Assembly: GCA_029861485.1 (NCBI GenBank)
Contig: JAOTZF010000080.1
Coordinates: 1-7,807 of the forward strand
Reading direction: 5' to 3'
Length of the DNA: 7,807 bases
Origin: Thermoleophilia bacterium
GTDB taxonomy: Bacteria > Actinomycetota > Thermoleophilia > Miltoncostaeales > Miltoncostaeaceae
Numbering within the stretch: the first letter of the stretch is position 1; every line of letters begins with the position of its first letter. The position numbers were made by a program, and so were the translations under genes. Below the pieces are notes generated by a model. It was not told the origin of the DNA. It saw only the letters and a program-made list of their open reading frames with translations, and did not search any database. Positions 1 to 5,942 of the stretch are shown piece after piece.

Positions 1-47
1 GCATGTCATCGTCTATACGCTCGCACGGCGACCACCGGTTGGGAGGG

Positions 48-734
48 CTATTCGGGGCGGGGCAGCGCGTGCTCTAGCGCCTCGGCCAGGAAGCGAAGAT
101 TAGCCCAGACCATGGCCGCCTCCACGGCTCGCGCGGCCTCGGGCGACCGCTCCCAAAGCAGCGCCATCTCTTGGGTGTCGCCATCGCTCACACCGGGTGC
201 CGCGGCAAGCGCCTCCACTTGGAGGTCCTTCAGGCGGGCCAGGTTCTCGCGACACCAGCTGCCAACGCGCCGGCTCAGCTCGGGAGGATCGATGCCGAGA
301 CCCTCGGCGGTCGACGCGACGGCCTCCGCGAAGTAGCGGCGTTGGGCGGCGAGCTCCACTGCGCGCTGGTCACGCTCGGGGTCGCCGCTTCGGCCGAGCT
401 TCTCGAACGCCACCTCCTCGTCGAGTTGCAGCGCTTCGCGCCGCTCGCCGTGGACGGTCATCCAGGTCTCGATCCGGTCGCCGAGCTCGGGGTCGGCGCC
501 CTCCCAGGAGGCGGCGAGGCCGTGCCCGAAGTGGCGTAGCCATGCCCGAGTGCTCGCCCGGCGGGCCCGCTCGATCCGGTCCTCGCGGGTCGGCAGCACC
601 CCACCTTCGGCGACGATGAACTCCTCGTGCACGGCACGCGAGCCCTCCTGGGTCATCAGGCCGTCCAACGCCTCACGGTTCTCGGCCATCCATCCCGTGA
701 CCCGCCCGGCGAGCCCCGCTGCTGTCCCATCCAT
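48..734 (-). CDS. Uncharacterised helical protein with three internal repeats (228 aa)
   Basis: I do not recognise the family. The product is soluble, rich in Ala, Glu, Arg and Leu, and has no signal peptide or membrane segment. It is made of three consecutive repeats of about 70-76 residues (about 8-83, 84-152, 153-228). Each opens with L-x-x-R-[VI]-x-x-W (R11..W15, R87..W91, R156..W160) and closes with an amphipathic helix around a [HY/L]F or FLAEA core, followed by a terminal Pro-Glu or Asp-Pro-Glu (DPE, PPE, RPE). The pattern suggests an all-alpha repeat fold, perhaps for protein binding; that is inference. The ATG at 732-734 was chosen because GAGGGAGGAC, a strong SD sequence, lies just upstream on the minus strand. 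An in-frame start exists farther out at 881, but it would overlap the divergent secreted-protein gene and add an Arg/Gly-rich segment unlike the rest. The gene is divergent from the secreted-protein gene at 869. Stop TAG at 48-50. Confidence 0.8.
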   Translation of the reverse strand: MDGTAAGLAGRVTGWMAENREALDGLMTQEGSRAVHEEFIVAEGGVLPTREDRIERARRASTRAWLRHFGHGLAASWEGADPELGDRIETWMTVHGERREALQLDEEVAFEKLGRSGDPERDQRAVELAAQRRYFAEAVASTAEGLGIDPPELSRRVGSWCRENLARLKDLQVEALAAAPGVSDGDTQEMALLWERSPEAARAVEAAMVWANLRFLAEALEHALPRPE

Positions 735-868
735 TCCCGCGTCCTCCCTCGCGTGGCCGCCAAGGGTAGTCGCATGTGATCGGGGTTTAAAGATTCTGCC
801 GGCTCCGCAACCGATGGCAGTAGCGCGACGTAAGGGGAGGGAGTGTCCACAGCTACCAAGGAGGCCAC
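735..868. promoter_or_regulatory. Divergent intergenic promoter region (134 bp)
   Basis: This stretch separates two divergent genes and must hold the promoters of both, if they are not leaderless. Each end carries a clear SD sequence: GAGGGAGGAC (minus strand) for the gene at 734 and AAGGAGG at 858-864 for the gene at 869, four bases before its ATG. The only AT-rich patch is GGTTTAAAGATT around 784-795. I could not assign convincing -35/-10 pairs in either direction, so the exact promoter positions are not given. Confidence 0.5.
858..864 (+). promoter_or_regulatory. Ribosome binding site of the secreted HtaA-like protein gene
   Basis: AAGGAGG is a near-perfect anti-SD match, four bases before the ATG at 869. 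It fixes the start and is one of the few strong SD sequences on the plus strand of this window. Confidence 0.8.
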
Positions 869-2074
869 ATGAGCCTTGCATTTGGGCATGGAAGACGCGC
901 CCTCATCGGCGTTGTCATCCTGGCAATGCTGGCTTTTGCCCCGTTCGCATTCGCGACCAAGGGGTCATCGACCACCGAAGATGTTTCCAAGCTGCGCGGC
1001 GGGTTCACCGAGGTGACCCTGAGTCAGGGCGCGGCAGCTGCTCTGGCGGGCAACCCGGGCAACCCCATCGACGTCGCCCCAGCGGGCGAGGCCTACGCGA
1101 CCAAGACCGGCGCGATCCGGTTCCCGATCACGCGGGGTCAGATCAAGGCCGCCGAAGGTCTCAACGCCGTGAATCTCGCTGGCCAGATCCGCCACGCGGG
1201 CGGCCTCAAGTTCACCGGTCGCACGAGCGGCAGCATGCTGGTGCTCGACCGGTACCACATCAACCTGGACAAGAATCCCGACCTCAGCGCCCGGGTCAAC
1301 GGCATGGGACCGGACCGCATCGAGCTGTTCGACGTCGATTTCTCCACGGCCGAGATCGGCTCGGAGAAGGGCAAGACGGTCGTCTCCGGCGTGCAACTCA
1401 ACCTCAGCGCCGCCGCGGCCGCTGCGCTCAAGGCCACTTATGGAGTGGAGATCGCCCCAGGAACCGAGGTCGGTACGGCCACCGTCAAGACCTACGCCAG
1501 GCCCAGGACCGTCAAGGTTCCCGCGAAGCTCCGCCTCTACCGAGGTTGGACCACAGTCGCTCTTGACCCTGGCACCGCCGGGGTGCTGACCGAAAACAGG
1601 GTCGCCGTCGCTCCCGTCGGCATGGCCAAGGCGGGCGTCTCGGGCATCTCCTTCCCCATTACCTGGGGCAAGGTCGCGACCGACCTCAGCGCCGGCCGCA
1701 TCGCTCACGGCGGCGGCCTGAGCCTGACCGCGGGCGAGACAACCGTGACCCTGAAGCGGTTCGTCATCGACCTCAAGACCGGTCAACTGTCCGGCGTCGT
1801 GTTCGTCGGCGACCAGCGGGTCGGCCGCATCCCGCTATTCACGCTCGACCCCGGCGAAGCTGAGGTCGTGCTCGTCAAGGGGTTCCATCGTGTCACGAAC
1901 GTCAAGCTGGCGCTGACCCAAGGTGCCGCGGACGCCCTGAACGGCGTGTTCTTCCCGAATGGCCCCGCCTTGTTCGCGAAGGACTTGGCCATCGGCACGG
2001 CCAAGGTGCGCGCCCGTACGAGCTACAACCACTACACCTGGTGGCACCGCTCCTACAAGAGCCGCCACAAGTAG
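869..2074 (+). CDS. Secreted protein with two tandem HtaA-like domains (401 aa)
   Basis: This is an exported, beta-rich protein. Residues 1-29 are a Sec signal peptide: a basic start (RR at 9-10), a hydrophobic core at 11-28, and an AFA cleavage site after Ala29. The mature part has two tandem domains, about 45-211 and 226-383, which align to each other. FPIT followed by [LA]-x-G-x-I-x-H-x-GGL occurs at 85-113 and again at 262-284, each followed by a beta strand pair ending in [IL]-D-L, then an L-F-[DT]-[VL]-D strand, and each closes with L-[ST]-x-[GA]-A-x-x-A-L near 178-187 and 348-357. The pattern resembles secreted proteins of GC-rich actinobacteria annotated as HtaA-domain proteins; HtaA itself binds heme in corynebacteria, but heme binding here is unproven. 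There is no LPxTG motif or C-terminal membrane anchor. The C-terminus (385-401) is an odd tail rich in Tyr, Trp, His, Lys and Arg. Start: ATG with AAGGAGG at 858-864. The gene is probably monocistronic, since a strong hairpin follows its stop. Confidence 0.85.
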   Translation: MSLAFGHGRRALIGVVILAMLAFAPFAFATKGSSTTEDVSKLRGGFTEVTLSQGAAAALAGNPGNPIDVAPAGEAYATKTGAIRFPITRGQIKAAEGLNAVNLAGQIRHAGGLKFTGRTSGSMLVLDRYHINLDKNPDLSARVNGMGPDRIELFDVDFSTAEIGSEKGKTVVSGVQLNLSAAAAAALKATYGVEIAPGTEVGTATVKTYARPRTVKVPAKLRLYRGWTTVALDPGTAGVLTENRVAVAPVGMAKAGVSGISFPITWGKVATDLSAGRIAHGGGLSLTAGETTVTLKRFVIDLKTGQLSGVVFVGDQRVGRIPLFTLDPGEAEVVLVKGFHRVTNVKLALTQGAADALNGVFFPNGPALFAKDLAIGTAKVRARTSYNHYTWWHRSYKSRHK

Positions 2075-2080
2075 CCCCCT

Positions 2081-2120
2081 CCTCGGCCCCGTCCGGCACA
2101 TCGGCCGGACGGGGCCGAGG
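2081..2120 (+). terminator. Strong hairpin terminator after the secreted-protein gene
   Basis: Bases 2081-2097 (CCTCGGCCCCGTCCGGC) are perfectly complementary to 2104-2120, giving a 17-bp GC-rich stem with a 6-base loop (2098-2103). It starts seven bases after the stop codon at 2072-2074. No T-run follows (ATCTACCC), so this is a U-tract-less hairpin as often seen in GC-rich actinobacteria. It may also stabilise the 3' end of the mRNA. It should insulate the downstream nicotinate gene from read-through. Confidence 0.85.
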
Positions 2121-2331
2121 ATCTACCCGACAAAGCCGCCAGCACCGCAGTGTCGTTGGCCTTCGAATGGGGTTGCGCCCGGGCGCCAAGCCCGAAAGCT
2201 CTGGCCACTCGCGCTGACTGCGGTGACCCGACCGGCCGCACGCGCTTGTCGCGATCCGCATCCGAGAATGGGTGCGGGCCCCTTACCCCCCGCCTGCTGG
2301 GTTAAGGTCGGCGAGACCCCCACCGGTAGCC
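2121..2331. other. Intergenic region upstream of the nicotinate salvage genes
   Basis: The region runs from the terminator to the chosen start of the nicotinate phosphoribosyltransferase. I see no gene with a recognisable product on either strand. It contains a perfect 12-base palindrome, GCGCCCGGGCGC, at 2175-2186, and a TAAGGT hexamer at 2303-2308. No obvious NrtR-like or other known NAD-regulator operator was recognised by eye. Confidence 0.5.
2303..2308 (+). promoter_or_regulatory. Candidate -10 element for the nicotinate salvage genes
   Basis: TAAGGT fits the actinobacterial -10 pattern TAnnnT in an otherwise GC-rich stretch. Transcription would begin near 2315 and leave a leader of about 17 bases before the GTG at 2332. 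No good -35 hexamer sits 16-18 bases upstream. If real, it lies downstream of the alternative GTG at 2272, which argues for the shorter start. Confidence 0.4.
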
Positions 2332-3624
2332 GTGACGACTACTGCCCTTCTCACCGACCTGTACGAGCTGACCATGGTGCAGGCGTCCCTGCGCTCCGGC
2401 GTCGCGGACCACCCGAGCTGCTTCGAGCTGTTCTGTCGGCGCCTTCCGGCCGGACGGCGATACGGCGTCGTCGCCGGAACGGGAAGGCTGGGAGAGGCGA
2501 TAGAGCGCTTCCGATTCGACGACGACGATCTCGCGTATCTGCAGAGCCTGCGGATCTTCGACGAGGACACCCTCGCGTGGTTCGCCGACTTCCGGTTCTC
2601 CGGCACGGTCGAGGCGTACCGAGAAGGGGATCTCTACTTCCCGGGATCGCCGGTCGTCACGGCCCGCGGCAGCTTCGCCGAGACCGTTCTGCTCGAGACG
2701 GTGGTCCTGTCGATCTTCAACCACGCCAGCGCGGTCGCCGCCGCCGCGGCCCGGATGCACGAGGTGGCCGCCGACCGGCTACTGATCGAGATGGGCAGCC
2801 GGCGAACGCACGAGCATGCCGCCATCGAGGCCGCCCGAGCATCGTTTCTGGTCGGGTTCGGCGGAACGTCGAATCTCGCGGCCGGCAGGCGGTACGAGAT
2901 CCCGGTCTACGGAACGGCTGCCCATGCGTACGTCTTGGCCCATCGCGACGAGCGAACCGCATTCGACGCTCAGCTCGACGCTCTTGGCATCGAGACGACC
3001 CTGCTCATCGACACGTACGACATCACCCCCGGCATCGGCGAGGCCATCGCCGCCGGCCGGCGGGCGGGCGGGACGCCAGGGGGTATCCGGATCGATTCGG
3101 GTGATCTCGGAAAGGAGGCGGAAAAAGCCCGCGTTCAGCTGAACGAGGCCGGGTGCGAGGCCACGAAGATCGTGGCATCGGGCGATCTGGATGAGTTCTC
3201 GATCGAGGCGCTCGCGTCCGCCCCGGTGGATGCGTACGGCGTCGGCACCAGCGTCGTGACGGGCTCGGGCCACCCCACCGCCAACATGATCTACAAGCTG
3301 GTGGCGGTCGCCGACCGGCCGGCGGGCGAGCTGGCGCCGGTCGCGAAGACCTCGCTGGGCAAGGCGACCGTCGGCGGTCGTAAGGCCGCGTATCGCCGGC
3401 TCGATCCCCAGGGGGTCGCCACCGAGGAGCTGCTGCTGGTCGGGCCTGCGGCGCCGCCGCCTGACACCAGGGCCCTGCAGGTGCCCGTGTTCGCGGGAGG
3501 CGAGACCGTCTACCCCTTCGACCTCGAAGCCGATCGGGAGTTCCACGCGAAGGCGCGCGCGGAGCTTCCCCCTGAAGCGCGCGGCCTTGGCCCGGGCGAC
3601 GCGTGGCTGACGGCCTCCCTCTGA
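2332..3624 (+). CDS. pncB: Nicotinate phosphoribosyltransferase (430 aa)
   Basis: This cytosolic enzyme joins nicotinate and PRPP, with ATP hydrolysis, to form nicotinate mononucleotide (NaMN), the first step of the Preiss-Handler branch of NAD salvage. The N-terminus has the family opening LLTDLYELTM (6-15) and FELF-x-RRLP (31-39). Further family motifs are EMGSRRTH (153-160), GTAAHAY (194-200, whose His198 matches the conserved His that is phosphorylated in the family), LIDTYD (225-230), RIDSGDL (253-259), ASGDLDE (282-288) and the phosphate-binding YGVGTSVVTG (302-311). All key motifs are present, and the length suits actinobacterial PncB. The GTG at 2332 was chosen because the family begins only a few residues before LLTDLYEL. 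An upstream in-frame GTG at 2272 would add a Pro-rich 20-residue segment and lies before the candidate -10 element. No SD sequence is evident. The nicotinamidase gene follows after 45 bases. Confidence 0.95.
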   Translation: MTTTALLTDLYELTMVQASLRSGVADHPSCFELFCRRLPAGRRYGVVAGTGRLGEAIERFRFDDDDLAYLQSLRIFDEDTLAWFADFRFSGTVEAYREGDLYFPGSPVVTARGSFAETVLLETVVLSIFNHASAVAAAAARMHEVAADRLLIEMGSRRTHEHAAIEAARASFLVGFGGTSNLAAGRRYEIPVYGTAAHAYVLAHRDERTAFDAQLDALGIETTLLIDTYDITPGIGEAIAAGRRAGGTPGGIRIDSGDLGKEAEKARVQLNEAGCEATKIVASGDLDEFSIEALASAPVDAYGVGTSVVTGSGHPTANMIYKLVAVADRPAGELAPVAKTSLGKATVGGRKAAYRRLDPQGVATEELLLVGPAAPPPDTRALQVPVFAGGETVYPFDLEADREFHAKARAELPPEARGLGPGDAWLTASL

Positions 3625-3634
3625 GATCGCAGGC

Positions 3635-3663
3635 TTGACCCATGGTTCTCGCCCGACGACGAT
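3635..3663 (+). promoter_or_regulatory. Candidate internal promoter before the nicotinamidase gene
   Basis: TTGACC (3635-3640) and GACGAT (3658-3663) are separated by 17 bases, matching a housekeeping -35/-10 arrangement, although the first base of the -10 is not T. The GTG start follows the -10 by six bases, the spacing expected for a leaderless transcript, and there is no SD sequence. The gene could equally be co-transcribed with the upstream phosphoribosyltransferase gene. Confidence 0.35.
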
Positions 3664-3669
3664 CGTGAG

Positions 3670-4266
3670 GTGGGCGCGATTCTGCGAGCGCTGATCATCG
3701 TCGATGTGCAGAACGACTTCTGCGAAGGAGGCTCGCTCGCAGTGGACGGCGGCGCTGCCGTCGCCTCGCGCATCAGCCGATTCCTCGCCGGCCACTCGCA
3801 CGACTACGACGCGGTGCTGGCCACCCGCGACTGGCACGTCGATCCCGGCAGCCACTTCTCGGACGAGCCGGATTTCGTCGATTCATGGCCTGCGCACTGC
3901 GTCGCCGATACACAAGGAGCAGCCTTCCACCCCGCTCTCGATGAGGCCATCGACTTCGTCGAGGTGGTGGACGAGGTGTTCTCGAAGGGCCAGCACAGCG
4001 CCGCCTACTCCGGATTCGAGGGGTCGAGCGAGCGCGGCGATGACCTGGCTTCGTGGCTCCACCGCGCCGGCATCACCGAGGTCGACGTCGCCGGCATCGC
4101 AACCGACTACTGCGATCGAGCCACCGCAATCGATGCCGTGCGAGGTGAGTTTGAGGTACGACTTCTCACCGACCTCTGCGCCGGGGTCGCCCCCGAGAGC
4201 ACCGAGCGGGCGCTGGCGGAGATGAGCGCGGCCGGGGTCCGGCTGATCGAGTCCGTCGACGCCTGA
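3670..4266 (+). CDS. pncA: Nicotinamidase/pyrazinamidase, isochorismatase-like fold (198 aa)
   Basis: The enzyme hydrolyses nicotinamide to nicotinate and ammonia in the cytosol, supplying substrate to the phosphoribosyltransferase encoded just upstream. By the known mycobacterial PncA layout, the catalytic triad is Asp12 (in IIVDVQNDF, 9-17), Lys106 (in SKGQ) and Cys148 (in IATDYC, 143-148). Metal ligands match Asp54, His56 and His62 (in DWH-x5-H) plus His76 (in WPAHC). AYSGFEG at 112-118 is also typical of the nicotinamidase subgroup, which separates it from other isochorismatase-like hydrolases. No key residue is missing. The GTG at 3670 is the nearest in-frame conventional start before the conserved RALIIVDVQ and gives a four-residue extension relative to the mycobacterial protein; no SD sequence is visible. 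The stop at 4264-4266 is followed by a 99-bp convergent gap. Such an enzyme could also act on pyrazinamide, a known side activity of the family. Confidence 0.94.
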   Translation: MGAILRALIIVDVQNDFCEGGSLAVDGGAAVASRISRFLAGHSHDYDAVLATRDWHVDPGSHFSDEPDFVDSWPAHCVADTQGAAFHPALDEAIDFVEVVDEVFSKGQHSAAYSGFEGSSERGDDLASWLHRAGITEVDVAGIATDYCDRATAIDAVRGEFEVRLLTDLCAGVAPESTERALAEMSAAGVRLIESVDA

Positions 4267-4365
4267 GGGCCACAGGCCGCGACTCGGCGACCGCCGGGCC
4301 ACGTGGGCCGCGCACTCGGCTCACTGCACGCCAGCGCGGGGCCCCGTCCGGTCGGCGTGTGCCCC
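4267..4365. other. Convergent intergenic gap with a short imperfect direct repeat
   Basis: This gap lies between the 3' ends of the nicotinamidase gene and the leftward argG operon. It holds GGCCGCGACTCGGC at 4275-4288 and GGCCGCGCACTCGGC at 4306-4320, two copies differing by one inserted base. It also holds CCACGTGG and GGGGCCCC palindromes. No clean long hairpin with a U-tract was found, so a terminator for the plus-strand gene is not assigned. Confidence 0.4.
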
Positions 4366-4992
4366 TCACCGTGGCGCGTGACGCGCCACGATCGCACCCC
4401 AGTCCCCGCCGATCGCAAGCATCTGGCCATCGCTGGACCATGCCGCGCTGAGGGCCCCCCGGACCCACCGCACCACCGCACGATCCTCGGCGCGGAGGAT
4501 CGCCAGGGCAACCCCGCCACGCTCGCGCACGGGCATGGCGAGCAGGCTTCCATCGGGCGGGCTCGTGGCTGCGGGCAAGTCGCCGGTGAGCGCCTCCGGC
4601 GCGACCGGACCGGCGATGCCGGCCGCCGGGTCCTCATCGGGCCGCACCTCCTCGGCGTACGCGAGGTCGTCGAGTCTCCAGATGCGGATCACCAGCGGGC
4701 CGATGGCCTCCACCGTGGTGTCATTATCGATGAAGCGCATCGCGCGGGCCGACTCGCGCAGCCCCCCGAACACCTCGATCCTCCCCGCGCCCGCGACGGT
4801 CGCGGCAGGATCGAGACCGGCAAGCTCGAGGGGCACCTGGGGCGGCGGAGACAGCATCAGGCCGACGGGCGGCGCCGCCCGTCGGCGATCGGGACGCCCG
4901 CCTCGCCCCTGGTAGACCGGCGACGCCACGCTCCAGGGCCCCGGGTCATCGGCGAGGACCTTCCGCGGGCTCAATCGTCCTCGTGTGCTCAC
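4366..4992 (-). CDS. Short beta-propeller-like paralog, last gene of the argG operon (208 aa)
   Basis: I cannot name a function. The protein lacks a signal peptide or membrane segment and shows WD40/beta-propeller-like strands, for example IRIWRLDD at 102-109 and SSDGQMLAIGG near 186-196. Its C-terminal third matches that of the neighbouring 317-aa protein: LRAED-x-AVVR-[FW]-V-x-GA, then DG and a [DE]WG element (166-199 here, 273-306 there). The N-terminal GPW (18-20 here, 17-19 there) also matches. It therefore appears to be a paralog lacking about 110 middle residues. Start: GTG at 4990-4992, which overlaps the upstream gene's TGA in a GTGA tetranucleotide and is preceded by GGAGGAC five bases away. 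An earlier in-frame start at 5031 would overlap the upstream gene more and ignore the SD sequence. With so few blades it would have to dimerise, pair with the longer paralog, or fold differently; that is inference. An 8-bp hairpin lies in its last codons. Confidence 0.75.
   Translation of the reverse strand: MSTRGRLSPRKVLADDPGPWSVASPVYQGRGGRPDRRRAAPPVGLMLSPPPQVPLELAGLDPAATVAGAGRIEVFGGLRESARAMRFIDNDTTVEAIGPLVIRIWRLDDLAYAEEVRPDEDPAAGIAGPVAPEALTGDLPAATSPPDGSLLAMPVRERGGVALAILRAEDRAVVRWVRGALSAAWSSDGQMLAIGGDWGAIVARHAPR
4371..4389 (-). terminator. Short hairpin at the 3' end of the argG operon
   Basis: GTGGCGCG (4371-4378) and CGCGCCAC (4382-4389) form a perfect 8-bp inverted repeat with a 3-base loop. 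It sits inside the final codons of the last minus-strand gene, just before its TGA at 4366-4368. No U-tract follows on the minus strand. It may contribute to termination or mRNA 3' stability, but it could simply reflect codon content. Confidence 0.4.
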
Positions 4993-5942
4993 GTGCTGTC
5001 CTCCATTGGTCTCATGAACGCGATACCCCACTCGGCGCCGAGTACCAGCGACCCGTCGCCGCGTAGCCCGATGGCGCGAGCCCCCTCGACGAATCGCACG
5101 ACTGCTCCATCCTCTGCGCGCAGCACCGCGGCTCCCGCCGGCTCGGCGAACGAAGTTGCGACGCCGACCTGTTCCCCGTCGGGGCTCATGCCCAACGAGA
5201 ACGGCCCCCCGAGCGGAGGCATGAACTCCGCCATCTTCTGCGGCCCCGACTCCTCGAGCCCCCAGATGCTCACCGTGCCGTCCGCGTGCCGGGCGACCGC
5301 GCGCCAGGCGCGGGCGGCAGCCCGGGCGGCGACGATGGGAGAGCCGTCGGCGGCCGGGCCCCCGGGCCAGGTCAACGCGGCCCCGTTCGCGACGAGAAGC
5401 GAACCGTCGCCGGCATAGGTCAGCGCGGCGTGGCTGCCATGGCGAGCGACCGTGTCGCCCGAGGTGAGGTCGAACTCCTCGATGCGCCCGTCGATGGCGA
5501 CCGCGACCTGGCGTGCATCGGGTCGCAGCGCCACGGGCCCGTCTCCGAGATCGGTCGCGATGTCGCCAAGGCTCGGCAGCACGACGATCCTCCAGCCCTC
5601 GTCGCCGTGGAGCAGACCGGCGTTGGCGACGGTTGCGCCATCGATGCGGTCCAAGCCGGCAGGCGCGCGGTTGTGCACGACGCTCATCTCGGGAACGCGG
5701 ATCGAGTAGGCCCTGCCGTCTCCGATCGCCAGCGCGAGCTTGCCGTCGGCCACCAGCTCCACGCCGTACACCGCGCGCGGCGCCACGGTCCGGATAGTGA
5801 GCTCATCGCCCGGGGCCAGCCTGGCCCCCTTCGGTGGATCGGTCGCTACGAGGCGGGTCCCCCGCGGCCCCTTCTCGGCGCGAGCCCAGGGTCCGACGGG
5901 CGCGGAATCGACGCCCAGCGGCTGTGCGAGGGACTCGTTCAC
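4989..5942 (-). CDS. Beta-propeller-like protein in the argG operon (317 aa)
   Basis: The family is not recognised by name. The sequence is a string of short beta-strand repeats with Asp-Gly turns: DGKLALAIGDGR (67-77), DGRIEEFDL (151-159), DGSLLVANG (179-187), DGTVSIWGLE (221-230), SPDGEQVGVA (253-262) and DGSLVLGAEWG (296-306). The pattern resembles WD40 or quinoprotein-like beta-propeller blades, so a scaffold or ligand-binding role is likely, but no catalytic motif is visible. There is no signal peptide or membrane helix, so it is probably cytosolic. The GTG start at 5940-5942 overlaps the argG stop codon as GTGA, which implies translational coupling. Its own stop overlaps the start of the shorter downstream paralog in the same way. 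The SD is weak (GGCAAG within the argG 3' end). A third-position G/C bias supports coding. The downstream gene shares its N- and C-terminal segments, consistent with tandem duplication. Confidence 0.8.
   Translation of the reverse strand: MNESLAQPLGVDSAPVGPWARAEKGPRGTRLVATDPPKGARLAPGDELTIRTVAPRAVYGVELVADGKLALAIGDGRAYSIRVPEMSVVHNRAPAGLDRIDGATVANAGLLHGDEGWRIVVLPSLGDIATDLGDGPVALRPDARQVAVAIDGRIEEFDLTSGDTVARHGSHAALTYAGDGSLLVANGAALTWPGGPAADGSPIVAARAAARAWRAVARHADGTVSIWGLEESGPQKMAEFMPPLGGPFSLGMSPDGEQVGVATSFAEPAGAAVLRAEDGAVVRFVEGARAIGLRGDGSLVLGAEWGIAFMRPMEDST
4998..5004 (-). promoter_or_regulatory. Ribosome binding site of the short propeller-like gene
   Basis: GGAGGAC on the minus strand lies five bases before the GTG at 4990-4992, inside the final codons of the upstream gene. 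It decides the start of the 208-aa protein and supports two separate cistrons rather than one broken gene. Confidence 0.7.

Noticed and set aside
1..47. Sequence left of the triple-repeat gene
   Set aside because: Too short to assign; no hairpin, RNA or gene recognised.
2..103. Plus-strand frame at the left edge that could be the C-terminus of a convergent gene (HVIVYTLARR...)
   Set aside because: It would overlap the triple-repeat gene by over 50 bases and its codons do not show the strong G/C third-position bias of neighbours.
735..881. N-terminal extension of the triple-repeat protein to 881
   Set aside because: It would overlap the divergent signal-peptide gene, lacks repeat similarity, and the ATG at 734 has a strong SD sequence.
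550..1566. Plus-strand open frame spanning the divergent promoter region and the secreted-protein gene
   Set aside because: Arg/Pro-rich low-complexity translation with no start signal, out of frame with the HtaA-like gene.
2779..3855. Long open frame on the minus strand opposite pncB and pncA
   Set aside because: It lies antisense to two genes with complete catalytic motifs; long antisense frames are expected at this GC content.
4366..5942. The two propeller-like frames as one gene broken by a frameshift
   Set aside because: Their C-terminal segments align with each other, so they are paralogs rather than consecutive pieces, and the second has its own SD sequence and GTGA start.
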